Shown piece after piece: positions 7,872-18,198 of a stretch of DNA of 64,000 bases. The notes below the pieces were generated by a model that was not told the origin of the DNA, ran no database searches, and was given only the letters and a program-made list of their open reading frames with translations. The stretch's first letter is position 1; the number at the start of each line of letters is the position of its first letter. The stretch comes from an uncultured Candidatus Actinomarina sp. (GTDB lineage Bacteria; Actinomycetota; Acidimicrobiia; Actinomarinales; Actinomarinaceae). The stretch covers positions 1 through 64,000 of the forward strand of contig CACJUH010000005.1 in the NCBI GenBank assembly GCA_902596545.1, given 5' to 3'. A program made the position numbers and the translations under genes.

Positions 7872-9813
7872 CTAAATTTTTAGTTTGAATTAGTCCTAGG
7901 CTTCTGTCTTCTTGGGTGCCTACAACTACTCCTCTATCCAAGAATGAATTCCTATGTTCACAACTAGTTTCTGGAAGTAAGGCACATGAATGACAAGCTC
8001 CTAAATTTTTATTAAAAGGACCTTGTGGATCACCTTGATTGCAAATTGGATCAGTAGAGCACCATCTAGAATTTGTTATTGTATCTATAAACAGTTTGTT
8101 GAAAATTTCAGGATCTACAAGCCTTGCAAGTCCACCAAGAGTACCCTCCTCATCACCAGAAGATGTATATATCAATAAACCACACATGTTATCTTCATTT
8201 TGTTGATTTACATAAAGCCTTTCGGTGATCGATGCTGCATTGTATCCAGCATATGTTGTCATTTCATTTATAAACAAGTGAGAAAAAGTATGAACAAATA
8301 AAAGATCTAAATTTGGTACATAATTTGAAAAAATGTTTTCGTCATCATCATTTTCTAATATTGAAAGCCTATGCTTAACATTATCTTTTTTTGAATGATT
8401 TTTAATTTTTTCATAGTCAAATTCAATAAAAATACCTTCTCCATTATTTTGTACACCTGGAAGCCATCGCCTTCCTTTCTTTTGAGGTGTTTTCCAAAGT
8501 TTTGTATTTGAAATATCATCTAAATCAACCTCACCTTTAGATCTCGTAAAGTCATAAAGCACTTTAGTTTCAATTAGACTATCCACAACGACTAATTTTT
8601 TTAAGTAACTATTAACTTCTTGCGAGTATCCTTTGATATCTAAAATTCTTGTCTTTAAAAGTTGGCTATTGTTTTCTTTTAACAATGTTTTATATTCAGC
8701 TTTTTTATATTCTTCTGGAGTTTTAGGATTTTCTTGTTCAATATCCAAAGTAGAGTTATCACCAGACAATAAAGAATTCAAAACTGCCTCAACTTCTTCA
8801 GGCTTATAAGCTTGGTCTTCATAAAATTCATCAATAATAAATTCTGACTCTTCTTTTATTCTTTGTGGTCTTTCATCTTCATTGATTCGCAATAATTTTC
8901 TCCGAAGTAATTTACTTTCATTTTTTAATTTATGATTTTTCATAAAATCTTCATATATTATTTTTATATTTTCATTTTGAGTATCTAAAGGTATAAATAG
9001 AGAAGTAAAAATAATTGGTTTATAAACACTTGAGCCAGACCTGTAAATCGCTTTTGGAAACTGGTCACACTCTTCTCTTTGGTCAGACCCAAACCATGGA
9101 GTATTTCCAGTACAAAAATAATTTGGAATTTTTGTTCTTAAATTATAAAAACAATCTTCAAGTGTATTTTTTTTATTGCATTTATCATTTCCACAAATGA
9201 CTTGCTGCGTTGCAATTCCATTGCTTACAATTTGTTTAAAAATTAAATTATCTTCAGAACATTGATCTTTGATGTAATCTATTTCATAGCTGTCTGTATC
9301 CTCATTTTTTATTGAATGGGCCCATTCAAACCATGGAAAATCATCAATATGACCGTTGTCGCATATAGTAATAATATTTGCTTGTCTCAACGGTGCTTTT
9401 AATTCGCATTCGTCACAATTAATTCCATTGTCTATTTCCTCTTGGTCGAGGGTGATTGGTTTTCTTTTCAATTTTCCACAAGAAATATTTGAGCAAAACA
9501 TATATCTCGGAAAAAGAAAATACGGAATTATTATTTCTGCATTTACAAGAGTTGATCCTCTTTCGGGTTGCTTCCTGTATTGTGGCGGATAATTAAAATA
9601 ATCAACTTCAAGAAAACTTCTCAACCTTGGTTCATCGAAACTCCACTCATCGTCTTGGTACTTATCTTCTCCTGATTTACGATTTTGTTTAGTAATTTTA
9701 TGTAGCCATAAGTCTAAACTTCCGCACATCATTGAAGTACCTCCAACCATGATTCTTAAAGAACCAACTCCAAACACACCAGTTAGCTGTGATCTTCGTA
9801 TGTCATCAACCAT
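7864..9813 (-). CDS. drmB: DISARM protein DrmB (DUF1998 family)
   Basis: 649 aa. The N-terminus 'RRSQLTGVFGVGSLRIM' and the C-terminal Cys-rich block 'LGACHSCALLPETSCEHRNS' followed by 'DRGVVVG' are hallmarks of DUF1998/DrmB. An N-terminal zinc-binding region has CSNISC, CDEC and CDNGH motifs near residues 108-155. In DISARM, DrmB pairs with the helicase DrmA to load on and act against unmodified invading DNA (established for the family). Here the gene follows drmA with 2 bases between them, as expected for a complex. Confidence 0.8.
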   Translation of the reverse strand: MVDDIRRSQLTGVFGVGSLRIMVGGTSMMCGSLDLWLHKITKQNRKSGEDKYQDDEWSFDEPRLRSFLEVDYFNYPPQYRKQPERGSTLVNAEIIIPYFLFPRYMFCSNISCGKLKRKPITLDQEEIDNGINCDECELKAPLRQANIITICDNGHIDDFPWFEWAHSIKNEDTDSYEIDYIKDQCSEDNLIFKQIVSNGIATQQVICGNDKCNKKNTLEDCFYNLRTKIPNYFCTGNTPWFGSDQREECDQFPKAIYRSGSSVYKPIIFTSLFIPLDTQNENIKIIYEDFMKNHKLKNESKLLRRKLLRINEDERPQRIKEESEFIIDEFYEDQAYKPEEVEAVLNSLLSGDNSTLDIEQENPKTPEEYKKAEYKTLLKENNSQLLKTRILDIKGYSQEVNSYLKKLVVVDSLIETKVLYDFTRSKGEVDLDDISNTKLWKTPQKKGRRWLPGVQNNGEGIFIEFDYEKIKNHSKKDNVKHRLSILENDDDENIFSNYVPNLDLLFVHTFSHLFINEMTTYAGYNAASITERLYVNQQNEDNMCGLLIYTSSGDEEGTLGGLARLVDPEIFNKLFIDTITNSRWCSTDPICNQGDPQGPFNKNLGACHSCALLPETSCEHRNSFLDRGVVVGTQEDRSLGLIQTKNLVI

Positions 9814-9815
9814 TG

Positions 9816-12800
9816 TTATTCTCCAATAACTCTATCATTCACTATTTTTGGCCTGGATGTTTGCTCAACAGACCGCATTGATGTAGGAACTTTGAAGGAT
9901 TCCTCAAAATGAGTTGCTGTAAATGTACCTTGTTCAGTAGTCAATGGAGGTTGGATTAAGTCATGATTGTTTACACTCCATCTTCGTGCATTGGTTTTTT
10001 TCCATCGATTTTCTAATTTATCAAATTGGCTAGATAAAAACTCTATCTCATGTTGTTTTGCTCCAATTAATTTAGCTTTATTTACGAATAATTCTTTCAG
10101 ATTGTTCGCAAAAGTATTGGGGAACTGTTCAAGGTTTGGATCAATACTAAATACACTTTTAGGCATATACATTCTCAAATACATGAAAAATACTCCATCT
10201 AAAAATCTTTCTACTGCAGGTAATGAAAATGGTGTTACAGAAGTGGGCTCAACAGACGAATATAGTCTTTGATGAAATGACTTAAATTTTTCGTAATGTG
10301 AAATATCTCTTGGTCGACCTGCACCAAATATTGTAAGTACTAATCCAGCCGCTTTTGATCTCCCAACTCTTCCTGCAACCTGTATATATTGAGAAGTATT
10401 TTTTGGTTGGCCCAATATAGTTAACAAAGAAAGTCTCTGAACATCTACTCCAACTTCAACAATACTCGTTGCAAGAATAGCCCTAAGAGGTCTTTGGGAA
10501 CTAGTAGTTGATACTTCCATTTTTTTCATAGAATCAACAACTTCAGTACTTGATATTCGAGAGGTTAACTCAACAATTTCACTATCAAATGGTTTAAAAT
10601 TTCCTTTTTGACCAAATAAATTAAATCTTGAAGATAATAGCTTAAGCCTTCTTTGTACATCTTCATGGTAAATTGACCAAGTTGTTCCAAGCTCTCTAAT
10701 GGAATGGAAGTAGTTTAAATTTGTCCACCAAGGATCTCTTTCTTCTTCAGTCAGAAAATTTGGACTTCTTAAAAAATTTGTTAAAACTCTTGCTTGTGCT
10801 TCTTGTGATGAAAATGTTGGAAATGAAATACCAGTATACAATTTACCATCTCTGTTTTTGTCTTCTTTTGCAAAAAAAGAATCGGATATATCGATACCTG
10901 CAGGTGGAAAAAGTGTCATATTTGTTCTACCAAACAAGCCTAAAATTTGAGCGCTTGAGTTCTTAATAGTTGCTGTAGAGCAAATAATCTTTGGTTTTAC
11001 CATTTCTCCTGATGCAGTTTTATATGTACAAAGTTCATCAATTAATGTCTCAAAAAATCCAAAAGCAGAGCCAAGAGCATTTGAAATTAAATGTAGCTCA
11101 TCTTGAATGATTAAAGTGGGTGGATTAGTTTGTCTTTCTCCTTCATCATTTAACCCAAAAATACTTCTAGCATTCTCATTCCAAATTAAGTTTGCAAATT
11201 TATCTACAGTAGAAATAATGAGTGAAGGTCTGTTGTTGTATATATCCTCGTCTACACAATAAATTGGAAGTGCTTTATTAAATTCACATAATTTATCTGG
11301 GCAGTGCAATTTTATTCCTTTTTCACCTTTATGAACTCCTAAAATTCTCAAAGGCCTATTACTTTTGTCGAGAAAAAGCATATTTTGTTTAGCTTGTTGA
11401 TAGCTAATTGGGCCTATTTGTGCTCTACAAAATGGACACGCTTGAAGAAGAAATTTATATTTCGAAGGATCAGCATTGTGATACAACATATCATCATAAG
11501 ATTCTTTAGCTTTGTTGATAGTGTTTGGAGTTACATCTTTTCCAACCCAAATGCCTATACTAAATTCTTTAATGCCAAATTTCTCACTATTTTTGGCCCG
11601 GATATTTTCCATACAAACAATTAACTTAGATGCTCTTTCAAATTGCTGAGCCGTTAAAAGTCTTAATGTGTAACGCATTAAAGCTTGTACTCCATCATTA
11701 CTGGAGTCTTTAAGTCTGTTGTAGAAAAGTGTAAATGCGGTAACCCCTAGGTATGCTTCGGTCTTACCACCTCCGGTGGGAAACCATAGCAAGTCTACAT
11801 TGTCTTTAAAATTTGAACTTTTATTAACTATAGATTCAATGACCAGCAATATAAATCCTATTTGAAAAGCTCTCCAATTTCCTTTTTCAAAACTATTGTC
11901 TTTTAAGGAATTTACCCAATCTTCTTTATTTTCAAAACTAACCTTTGGCTTTACAGGGTCAATAATAACTTCACGTATTTGATTTGGAATGTTCTGCTGA
12001 AGATACAGGGCTTCATTCATATATTTAAAGGCTTCTAATATATCCTTATCTTGCTTTTCTATGATGAATTGATATCCAGTTTGCATTCTTTTCAATGCTT
12101 CTTGACAAAGAAGAATATTGTTATTAAAAATTTCTCTATATTTACTACCTATTGTATTTTCTCTGGACTTTAAGCTATCTATCCAAGATTCATAATCTTC
12201 TAAGAGCAACTTAATAATGTCTAAATTTTCTCCCTTTGAAAATTTTTTCATAGAAAGCTCATACTTTTTTCCACTTTTTAATTCAACTATGTCAGGTGTT
12301 AATGGCTGTATTTCGTGTTCGGGAATGAATTCGGTAGAAACACTTTTAACTGTAGAGCCATTACCTTCAGTGATCCAATCAACAGATGTGCCATGACCGA
12401 TAGCAAAAGTAGACATTTTATTATATATAAATTCAAATGAATTTTGTTCATTTGGTTCTAGTACTCCATCTAATAAATCTGAACCTTCTGGGTAAGGTAG
12501 TATTTTTGATCCTTGATCCTCGTCAAATACACTAACTTCTAATTTTGATTGAAATAATGAGTTTAAATTCGAACTATTACCTTCTGACTTATTTAGTAAA
12601 GTAACAGTTGCAATAAACGAATTTTCGTATCTTCTGATAAATGTTTTTACAATGAATAAATTATTCAAAAATTTAATTTGTTTGTCTTGTAAAAATCCTT
12701 CATCATCGATTGACTCAAAATCTGAAGAAGAATAGGTAAATTTTTCTAATAAATTATTTCTTTTGTAAAAAGTTTTAAAAATTGGATAGCCTTCTTTTGA

Positions 12801-13409
12801 CTTCTTTCCTTTTTCGTCATTAAATTGGATTAAGTCACCATTTTTATTTTTTTTATTCCACTTTCTAAATGTCGGAAAACTTGTGTAGATCCCGCCTGAA
12901 ACAGTAATCTCAAAAGACGTTATTTCACTTAAAGTAAACCTAAAACTAATTCCCATAGCAGATGGTTTTCTAGCATGAGTCAATTTAACAATATCTGGTT
13001 GATTTTCATCGTCTTTATAAAGTGATCTATTTTTGTGTTTTTTTTGATCTTTTATATATTGGTTATTTTCAGTTATGTCATCTTCAGTTGTAAAATCTTC
13101 TAAATTAGAAATATCTATTTCTTTAACATCTTCTTCTGTAAGCTCATCATCTTCGGTAACTTCAGTTCCTTGTGGATAAAGTATTCCAATGCAGTATGTT
13201 CTTGATGGGAGAGTTTGAATTATTTCCTCTTGAGTTGTTAAGTCTAAAAAACAATTTCTACAATCTTCTTCTGATTCAAAAAGTACTTCTTCAACATCTG
13301 TGTCTAAATCATGAAACTCAATAAATTTACTTAAGTTAGCTGGACCCAGCATGTCTGCTCTTAAAAAGCTTAAAATTTCCTTACGATTTTCGCTATGTAT
13401 GTTACTCAC
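9816..13409 (-). CDS. drmA: DISARM helicase DrmA
   Basis: 1197 aa. A long N-terminal region (about 530 residues) precedes an SF2 helicase core: Walker A 'WFPTGGGKTEAYLG', a zinc knuckle 'CPFC ... CPDKLCEF', Walker B variant 'IIQDELHLIS' (DExH-like), motif III 'STATIKNS', and helicase_C 'SIVEVGVDVQRLS ... QVAGRVGRSKAAG'. This layout with adjacent DUF1998 defines DrmA. The start codon overlaps the stop of the NERD-helicase gene by one base. The acidic Asp/Glu stretch around residues 80-120 is notable. Confidence 0.8.
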   Translation of the reverse strand: MSNIHSENRKEILSFLRADMLGPANLSKFIEFHDLDTDVEEVLFESEEDCRNCFLDLTTQEEIIQTLPSRTYCIGILYPQGTEVTEDDELTEEDVKEIDISNLEDFTTEDDITENNQYIKDQKKHKNRSLYKDDENQPDIVKLTHARKPSAMGISFRFTLSEITSFEITVSGGIYTSFPTFRKWNKKNKNGDLIQFNDEKGKKSKEGYPIFKTFYKRNNLLEKFTYSSSDFESIDDEGFLQDKQIKFLNNLFIVKTFIRRYENSFIATVTLLNKSEGNSSNLNSLFQSKLEVSVFDEDQGSKILPYPEGSDLLDGVLEPNEQNSFEFIYNKMSTFAIGHGTSVDWITEGNGSTVKSVSTEFIPEHEIQPLTPDIVELKSGKKYELSMKKFSKGENLDIIKLLLEDYESWIDSLKSRENTIGSKYREIFNNNILLCQEALKRMQTGYQFIIEKQDKDILEAFKYMNEALYLQQNIPNQIREVIIDPVKPKVSFENKEDWVNSLKDNSFEKGNWRAFQIGFILLVIESIVNKSSNFKDNVDLLWFPTGGGKTEAYLGVTAFTLFYNRLKDSSNDGVQALMRYTLRLLTAQQFERASKLIVCMENIRAKNSEKFGIKEFSIGIWVGKDVTPNTINKAKESYDDMLYHNADPSKYKFLLQACPFCRAQIGPISYQQAKQNMLFLDKSNRPLRILGVHKGEKGIKLHCPDKLCEFNKALPIYCVDEDIYNNRPSLIISTVDKFANLIWNENARSIFGLNDEGERQTNPPTLIIQDELHLISNALGSAFGFFETLIDELCTYKTASGEMVKPKIICSTATIKNSSAQILGLFGRTNMTLFPPAGIDISDSFFAKEDKNRDGKLYTGISFPTFSSQEAQARVLTNFLRSPNFLTEEERDPWWTNLNYFHSIRELGTTWSIYHEDVQRRLKLLSSRFNLFGQKGNFKPFDSEIVELTSRISSTEVVDSMKKMEVSTTSSQRPLRAILATSIVEVGVDVQRLSLLTILGQPKNTSQYIQVAGRVGRSKAAGLVLTIFGAGRPRDISHYEKFKSFHQRLYSSVEPTSVTPFSLPAVERFLDGVFFMYLRMYMPKSVFSIDPNLEQFPNTFANNLKELFVNKAKLIGAKQHEIEFLSSQFDKLENRWKKTNARRWSVNNHDLIQPPLTTEQGTFTATHFEESFKVPTSMRSVEQTSRPKIVNDRVIGE

Positions 13410-15217
13410 TATATCAATCCGGCATCTAGTAATTTTTTATCAATATGCATTACAAAGGTTTCAAGAGATCTTGTAAGTCCTGTGTATATCAAAGCAATTA
13501 ATTCTTCATTAACACTTGAGAAATGTGTGTGAGAGCTTATGTCCGTTAAAATTATTACATTAAACTCTAAGCCTTTATGTTTATAAATTGTAGAAAAATA
13601 AGGTCCTGATTCGTCTTGAATATTTTTTTCATAATTATATTCGTAAAGTTTATACTTTAATTTTTTTTCATTAGACCTTCTTGATACTGAATCTTTTGAA
13701 AGAGGGGATAAAATTAAAATTTCACTTTTATCATATCCAAGTTCAATTAACTCATCTATAGATTCTTGAAGATTTCTTAGCTGTTCGTCTTCATCTGAGT
13801 AACTAATATATAAAGGTTCAACAATACCATTAGACCTAATAAATGGTCTTTGATAAACAGGGTCTAGTTTTACATAAGTTTCAATTTCTTCTGCAACATC
13901 GGGTGTGTTTCTACAATTCCTTCTTAGGGTTAATTCAAAATGATTGTATCCAATATCTTTTAATATATCTTTACTTGATAGATTATGTTGAAATAGATTC
14001 TGCTTTTCGAAATCCCCAAAAAAATACCATCTACCCGATGAAAACCCCCCGGTTAATAGCCTGTCAAAAAAATACATGTTTTTTTCTATTGCAAGATCTT
14101 GAAATTCATCTATCACCACTACATCGTATTTTGTATTTGAAACTAGCAAACTTTCCATTGCAGATTCATAAAGGTTTTCATAAAAAGACTCGTCTAAATC
14201 TTTAATGGGTAGAATATTTTCATTTGAAGATAGATTATGCATAAACCCATAAAAAGTTTGAATTTCAAATTTGCTGTTTTGAAACTTATTATTTAAATGC
14301 AACATCAAACCACGATTAAAACATAGATAAAGTACTTTTAAGTCGGAATTTTGTGAAAATATATTACATATTTCAGTTGCTAATAATGTCTTTCCCGACC
14401 CAGCAGGTCCTGTAACCAAAAAATTATTGTTATTAGAAGCCCACTCAAGAACATTTTCTTGTTCAGGTGTAAGTGTTTCTATTTCTTTATTAATTCTTTC
14501 AATTCGCTGTTCTGTAGATTCTTGTACGCTATCAATATTTGGACGTAATATTTTTATAATTTTTTCAATATCACTAGATGGAAATGTAATATTGTTATGA
14601 ATCTTTGATCTTTTGTTTTGATATCTTTTCTTGTCTTGTTCTGAGACAGCTGTGCCTATTCTCTCCATTGTCAAATTATCACTATTTTCAATTTCAATTT
14701 GTGATAGTAATGCACTCGAAATTAATTCTGGTAGTGGTTTTTTATTCAACTTATCTGCATCAATAATTTGCCAGTCAAACCACTCAGGAGAATCATAATT
14801 AAATTTTGAGAAAGGAAAAATGCAAATATGCGTCCATGGTATTTTTATAAAACCTGGAGGTTTTTTGTCACTTTTTTTGATTAAATCTATCATTGACCAC
14901 ATGTTTTCCTTAGATTGAGTCAATGGACTCTTTTTTTCTGGATCTGTATTGTTGTTAAAATACCAATGTCCATTGGTGTACTTGATATCTCTATGGCCTT
15001 TAACTTCTATAGTAACGACGCCCAAAGATGGTATTAGTACTAAAAAATCTACCTCTCCTTCTTTTTGCACAACATGATCAACTATGTGGTAGCTATGTAA
15101 AATCCACCAATCGTCTATAGTTTTATCATTTAAAAATCGATCAAAAATCTCTTCTTCAGCGTCAGATGGGCTATTTGTAGATTCAGGAAAATATCTAGTA
15201 GGTAAAATTCTAGGCAT
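13409..15217 (-). CDS. NERD nuclease-domain / SF1 helicase fusion
   Basis: 602 aa. Residues about 20-150 are a NERD (nuclease-related) domain with the PD-(D/E)XK-like pattern 'GEVDFLVL ... VVTIEVKG'. The C-terminal 350 residues are an SF1 helicase: Walker A 'VTGPAGSGKTLLA', Walker B 'VVIDEFQDL', 'LRRNCRNT', 'TIYKHKGLEFNVIIL' and 'IYTGLTRS' (UvrD C-terminal type). It overlaps the 519-aa gene by 8 bp and drmA by 1 bp, so it is an integral operon member. It may supply the nuclease activity that DrmC (phospholipase D fold) gives in canonical DISARM; that role is inference. Confidence 0.7.
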   Translation of the reverse strand: MPRILPTRYFPESTNSPSDAEEEIFDRFLNDKTIDDWWILHSYHIVDHVVQKEGEVDFLVLIPSLGVVTIEVKGHRDIKYTNGHWYFNNNTDPEKKSPLTQSKENMWSMIDLIKKSDKKPPGFIKIPWTHICIFPFSKFNYDSPEWFDWQIIDADKLNKKPLPELISSALLSQIEIENSDNLTMERIGTAVSEQDKKRYQNKRSKIHNNITFPSSDIEKIIKILRPNIDSVQESTEQRIERINKEIETLTPEQENVLEWASNNNNFLVTGPAGSGKTLLATEICNIFSQNSDLKVLYLCFNRGLMLHLNNKFQNSKFEIQTFYGFMHNLSSNENILPIKDLDESFYENLYESAMESLLVSNTKYDVVVIDEFQDLAIEKNMYFFDRLLTGGFSSGRWYFFGDFEKQNLFQHNLSSKDILKDIGYNHFELTLRRNCRNTPDVAEEIETYVKLDPVYQRPFIRSNGIVEPLYISYSDEDEQLRNLQESIDELIELGYDKSEILILSPLSKDSVSRRSNEKKLKYKLYEYNYEKNIQDESGPYFSTIYKHKGLEFNVIILTDISSHTHFSSVNEELIALIYTGLTRSLETFVMHIDKKLLDAGLI

Positions 15218-16769
15218 TGGTGATCTCCTTTATTCCCCAGCCACCCCAGCTCTTTGGTACTTTAACAAGACTGTTTAATTTTGCTTCAATTCTAAAGGCT
15301 GAAAGTGTTCCCATATTTTCTCCAAGCAAATCAAAATCAATCTGAACTTTTCCTGAAAAGTTTTTTACATCAAGATTGTTAATCTTTTCTCTAAGTAGTC
15401 TATCAAGTTTTTGACCAGCCTCAATATGTGCAGAATGTATCTTGTCCATTGAAGAGACAATCTCTGGGATTTGTTGATCAAAATCTAAATACTTAAGAAG
15501 AATATTAAAGTGAACACTGCTTTTTGGTTTTATAGCATTTGTAGTCCATCTTTTTATAGTGTCTTTATTTACATAACTTATCCCTAGTGACTTTAAATCA
15601 GAAATTACTTTTTCTTCTGAAATTTCTTGGGTTTTTTCTTTTAAAGAATTTCTCCAGTTCTTTTGATGTTGCCTAGCAACAGTCATAGATTCCCCTAGTA
15701 TTGAGTTTGCAATCTCCTCAAGAACATCTCTATCTGCTCCTTCCATTCTTTTTAAAATATACATACCTTCACCAACCTGGCTTGGATGAACTTTTTCAAT
15801 ATCTAATGTTCCATCTTCATCAAAATCATCAACTACTGTTGCTTTTTCATCGTGTAAAACATAAGCAGCATAATTTTTATTACTTTCCTCTTTACTTAAG
15901 ACATAACAGTGAGCTTCTTCTATATTTTCTACATTATCAATATTTTCAATAGAAACTAATTTATTAATACTTTCTAAATATTTTTGCTCATTAACCTGAG
16001 GTACCAAACTTTCATCTTTAAATATCGACCTTGAAGTGTCCTTCATATTCAAAAACATTGACTCGTTATAGTTAATTGCCTTTGTTTCGGGCAAAGAGCC
16101 CACGAGGGAAATTTCAGGTTCTACAGCAATTGATGTCCACTTATAATGAGACCAATATATTTTTTTTGCTCGTGGTGAAGTTAGTAAAAACTCAACAGAC
16201 TTATCAGCAAAACCTCTTCTTTTTATCAATTTTGTAGCTTGTCCAAAAATTACAATTGCATCGTAAAATACATCTCCCCTGATTTGTGAAGGGCTTTTTA
16301 CAACCCATTTTCTATTTTGCCTGGTATAGTTTTCTAGCCAAGACAACGATGAAGGGTCTGTCTGAATAAAGCAAATACTGTGTGTTGGTTCAAGATGAGA
16401 TTTCATTTCGTCATACAGGGGGGAATCGTTGCTGTTTGATATAGTCTTGATGTTGTGCGTAATCTTATCAAGAAATACTGAGTCAAATATATTACTGTTT
16501 TTGATTTTTTCAAATGTGTTTGAAATATTTTCAATTTTTTCATCGATATATGAATCTTCAGTATTGAATGGAGCTACGGAGTTGAGCCAACTCCATCTTA
16601 ATAATATTAAATCTTCAATGCATTTCTCCCATATAGAAAAATTTGAAATAACTTCTTGATGGCTCTTTAGATTATTTATCTGAACAGATAGCTCTTCTAG
16701 GGTAGGGTATTCAATCCTTCTATTAACGAACTCTGGGGTGTGGCTTAACCAAATTTTTTCAATACTCAT
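15210..16769 (-). CDS. Unknown island protein, possibly DrmE-like C-terminal part, 519 aa
   Basis: No catalytic motif is obvious. The central region 'VGEGMYILKRMEGADRDVLE', then IANSILGE and 'QHQKNWRNSLKEK', then a 'DTIKRWT' helix pair, resembles what I recall of DrmE from class 2 DISARM, but this cannot be confirmed by eye. The N-terminal 250 residues may be a degenerate nucleotide-binding fold. It lies 2 bp after the 322-aa gene and overlaps the NERD-helicase gene, so all are translated together. Alternative: an unrelated DISARM accessory factor. Confidence 0.4.
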   Translation of the reverse strand: MSIEKIWLSHTPEFVNRRIEYPTLEELSVQINNLKSHQEVISNFSIWEKCIEDLILLRWSWLNSVAPFNTEDSYIDEKIENISNTFEKIKNSNIFDSVFLDKITHNIKTISNSNDSPLYDEMKSHLEPTHSICFIQTDPSSLSWLENYTRQNRKWVVKSPSQIRGDVFYDAIVIFGQATKLIKRRGFADKSVEFLLTSPRAKKIYWSHYKWTSIAVEPEISLVGSLPETKAINYNESMFLNMKDTSRSIFKDESLVPQVNEQKYLESINKLVSIENIDNVENIEEAHCYVLSKEESNKNYAAYVLHDEKATVVDDFDEDGTLDIEKVHPSQVGEGMYILKRMEGADRDVLEEIANSILGESMTVARQHQKNWRNSLKEKTQEISEEKVISDLKSLGISYVNKDTIKRWTTNAIKPKSSVHFNILLKYLDFDQQIPEIVSSMDKIHSAHIEAGQKLDRLLREKINNLDVKNFSGKVQIDFDLLGENMGTLSAFRIEAKLNSLVKVPKSWGGWGIKEITNA

Positions 16770-16771
16770 AT

Positions 16772-17740
16772 TTACACTTGGTACGCCATAATTTCACAAC
16801 CTCTAGGGATATAATCTGGATAAAGTTCTAATTCTTCTTCATTCTCTCTAAATAAATATTCTTTATTGTATAAATCAACTAATGTCGGAGCGTTTCTAGA
16901 TGTTTTTGGAATCAAAATAATTTGTGTTTTACCATTTTCCCATTCAAAAATACTTTCAAGATTTGTGTTTGGATTTTGAACAAATATGGATAATTCTGAT
17001 TCTTCGATCAACTTGTCTTCATTGCTGCTTAATATATTTGTTAAAAACATTTCTTTTTTTGATCTATTTAATAAAAGTAAGTCAGCAAATGAATATTTAA
17101 TTTCTTGGTTGATCTGAAACTGTGTATTTGATTGTCCTATTAACTCTTTTTTATTACCTGCAATTTGTATCATATTTTTTGGAAGACCAAAAAGACCAAG
17201 TACGTCCACATTCTTATAGTAAGCAGGAAAGTTTGACATATCTACGTTAGAAACCTGTTCAATTGGTTTATCAGGAATAACAAAAGGTTTGTTTGTTATT
17301 GAGACCAAATATCTATCATTATCTAAGGGAAATGCAGGATTGGCATACTTAATATCATTTGAGCTAATTTTTAACCAAAATACTGATCGTTCTATATCTA
17401 TACTATCTAAAGCTCCTACAACTGGTTTTAAAGTTTCTAATTCTTTATCTACAACAGATACTTCAACGCCTTTTTCTGATGACAATAATTTTTCCTTTGC
17501 TTCGGTTGCAGATATAAAACCAGTAGTGAGAGAAGATTGTAAAAAACCGCTTATTGCACCCGTAGCAATAATGTGTGGGGTAAAAGACGCTGTTGGAATA
17601 AGTAATACATATTTTAAATTCTCATATTTTGCAGTTGCAGCACTCTCGCCTAGTTGAAATAAAAAATCAAACCAGTCTCCAAATAAATTCCCCAATTTAT
17701 CATCAACAAATTTTCTATTCACAAAAACCTTCCTGAACAA
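16772..17740 (-). CDS. Unknown island protein, 322 aa
   Basis: Not recognised. A good Shine-Dalgarno (AGGAAGG) lies about 10 bases before the ATG. The sequence is mixed alpha/beta with a Gly/Ala-rich patch around residues 50-80 and several hydrophobic strands, no signal peptide and no clear enzymatic motif. Its position two bases ahead of the 519-aa gene suggests the two products work together or are the two halves of a protein that is fused elsewhere. Confidence 0.5.
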   Translation of the reverse strand: MFRKVFVNRKFVDDKLGNLFGDWFDFLFQLGESAATAKYENLKYVLLIPTASFTPHIIATGAISGFLQSSLTTGFISATEAKEKLLSSEKGVEVSVVDKELETLKPVVGALDSIDIERSVFWLKISSNDIKYANPAFPLDNDRYLVSITNKPFVIPDKPIEQVSNVDMSNFPAYYKNVDVLGLFGLPKNMIQIAGNKKELIGQSNTQFQINQEIKYSFADLLLLNRSKKEMFLTNILSSNEDKLIEESELSIFVQNPNTNLESIFEWENGKTQIILIPKTSRNAPTLVDLYNKEYLFRENEEELELYPDYIPRGCEIMAYQV

Positions 17741-17755
17741 AGTTTAAAAATAATT

Positions 17756-17890
17756 TTATTCATTTTCAAAAAATCTTAAGGCTCGATATCCTTGTTCACT
17801 GCTTTCATCAAAAATAAATAAAAATAGCTCTTTTTGATCAAAATTTTCATTATTTAAATCTTTTTTTTCAGGTTGAAAAATATTATTTAT
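17756..17890 (-). CDS. Possible 44-aa protein with non-canonical (ATA/ATT) start
   Basis: An open frame of 44 sense codons ends with TAA at 17756-17758. It has no ATG, GTG or TTG start. The first codons after the stop in this frame are GGA GTA GCA ATA AAT AAT ATT, with a strong GGAGGAG 5 bases before the ATA (17890). The product would contain 'FDQKELFLFIFDESSEQGYR', protein-like in composition. It could be translated from ATA or ATT, be reached by -1 slippage from the preceding gene, or be untranslated. Confidence 0.3.
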   Translation of the reverse strand: MNNIFQPEKKDLNNENFDQKELFLFIFDESSEQGYRALRFFENE

Positions 17891-17892
17891 TG

Positions 17893-18198
17893 CTACTCCT
17901 CCTCAGCCTCTCTGTCTGCTTCATCCATCATTCTCTCTAATATAAGAAGGCCCAGTAATTTATTAGATTCAACTCTTAGCCTTGAGTAAAATGAAGCAAA
18001 TTTTGAAATTATTTTTATAAAGTCTTCTAGCTCCTCTTCTTGCATATCGCTTAAATTTTTATTTATAAAAGATGAAATAAAATCATCTACATAAACTTCT
18101 TCCTCATTATCAATAAGACTTAACAAATAAGATTTCTCAATAAATTTCTCAGGAATGGTGTAAATATCAAAATTAAACACACTCACCATCCTCTTCAT
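17893..18198 (-). CDS. Small acidic unknown protein, 101 aa
   Basis: Overlaps the end of the 132-aa gene by 26 bases. Start at 18198 is uncertain: an ATG at 18189 and GTGs at 18186 and 18180 are also possible. The product is predicted mostly helical with an acidic C-terminus (EADREAEEE) whose codons double as the Shine-Dalgarno-like GAGGAGGAG for whatever follows. No known family. It belongs to the leftward island operon. Confidence 0.45.
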   Translation of the reverse strand: MKRMVSVFNFDIYTIPEKFIEKSYLLSLIDNEEEVYVDDFISSFINKNLSDMQEEELEDFIKIISKFASFYSRLRVESNKLLGLLILERMMDEADREAEEE

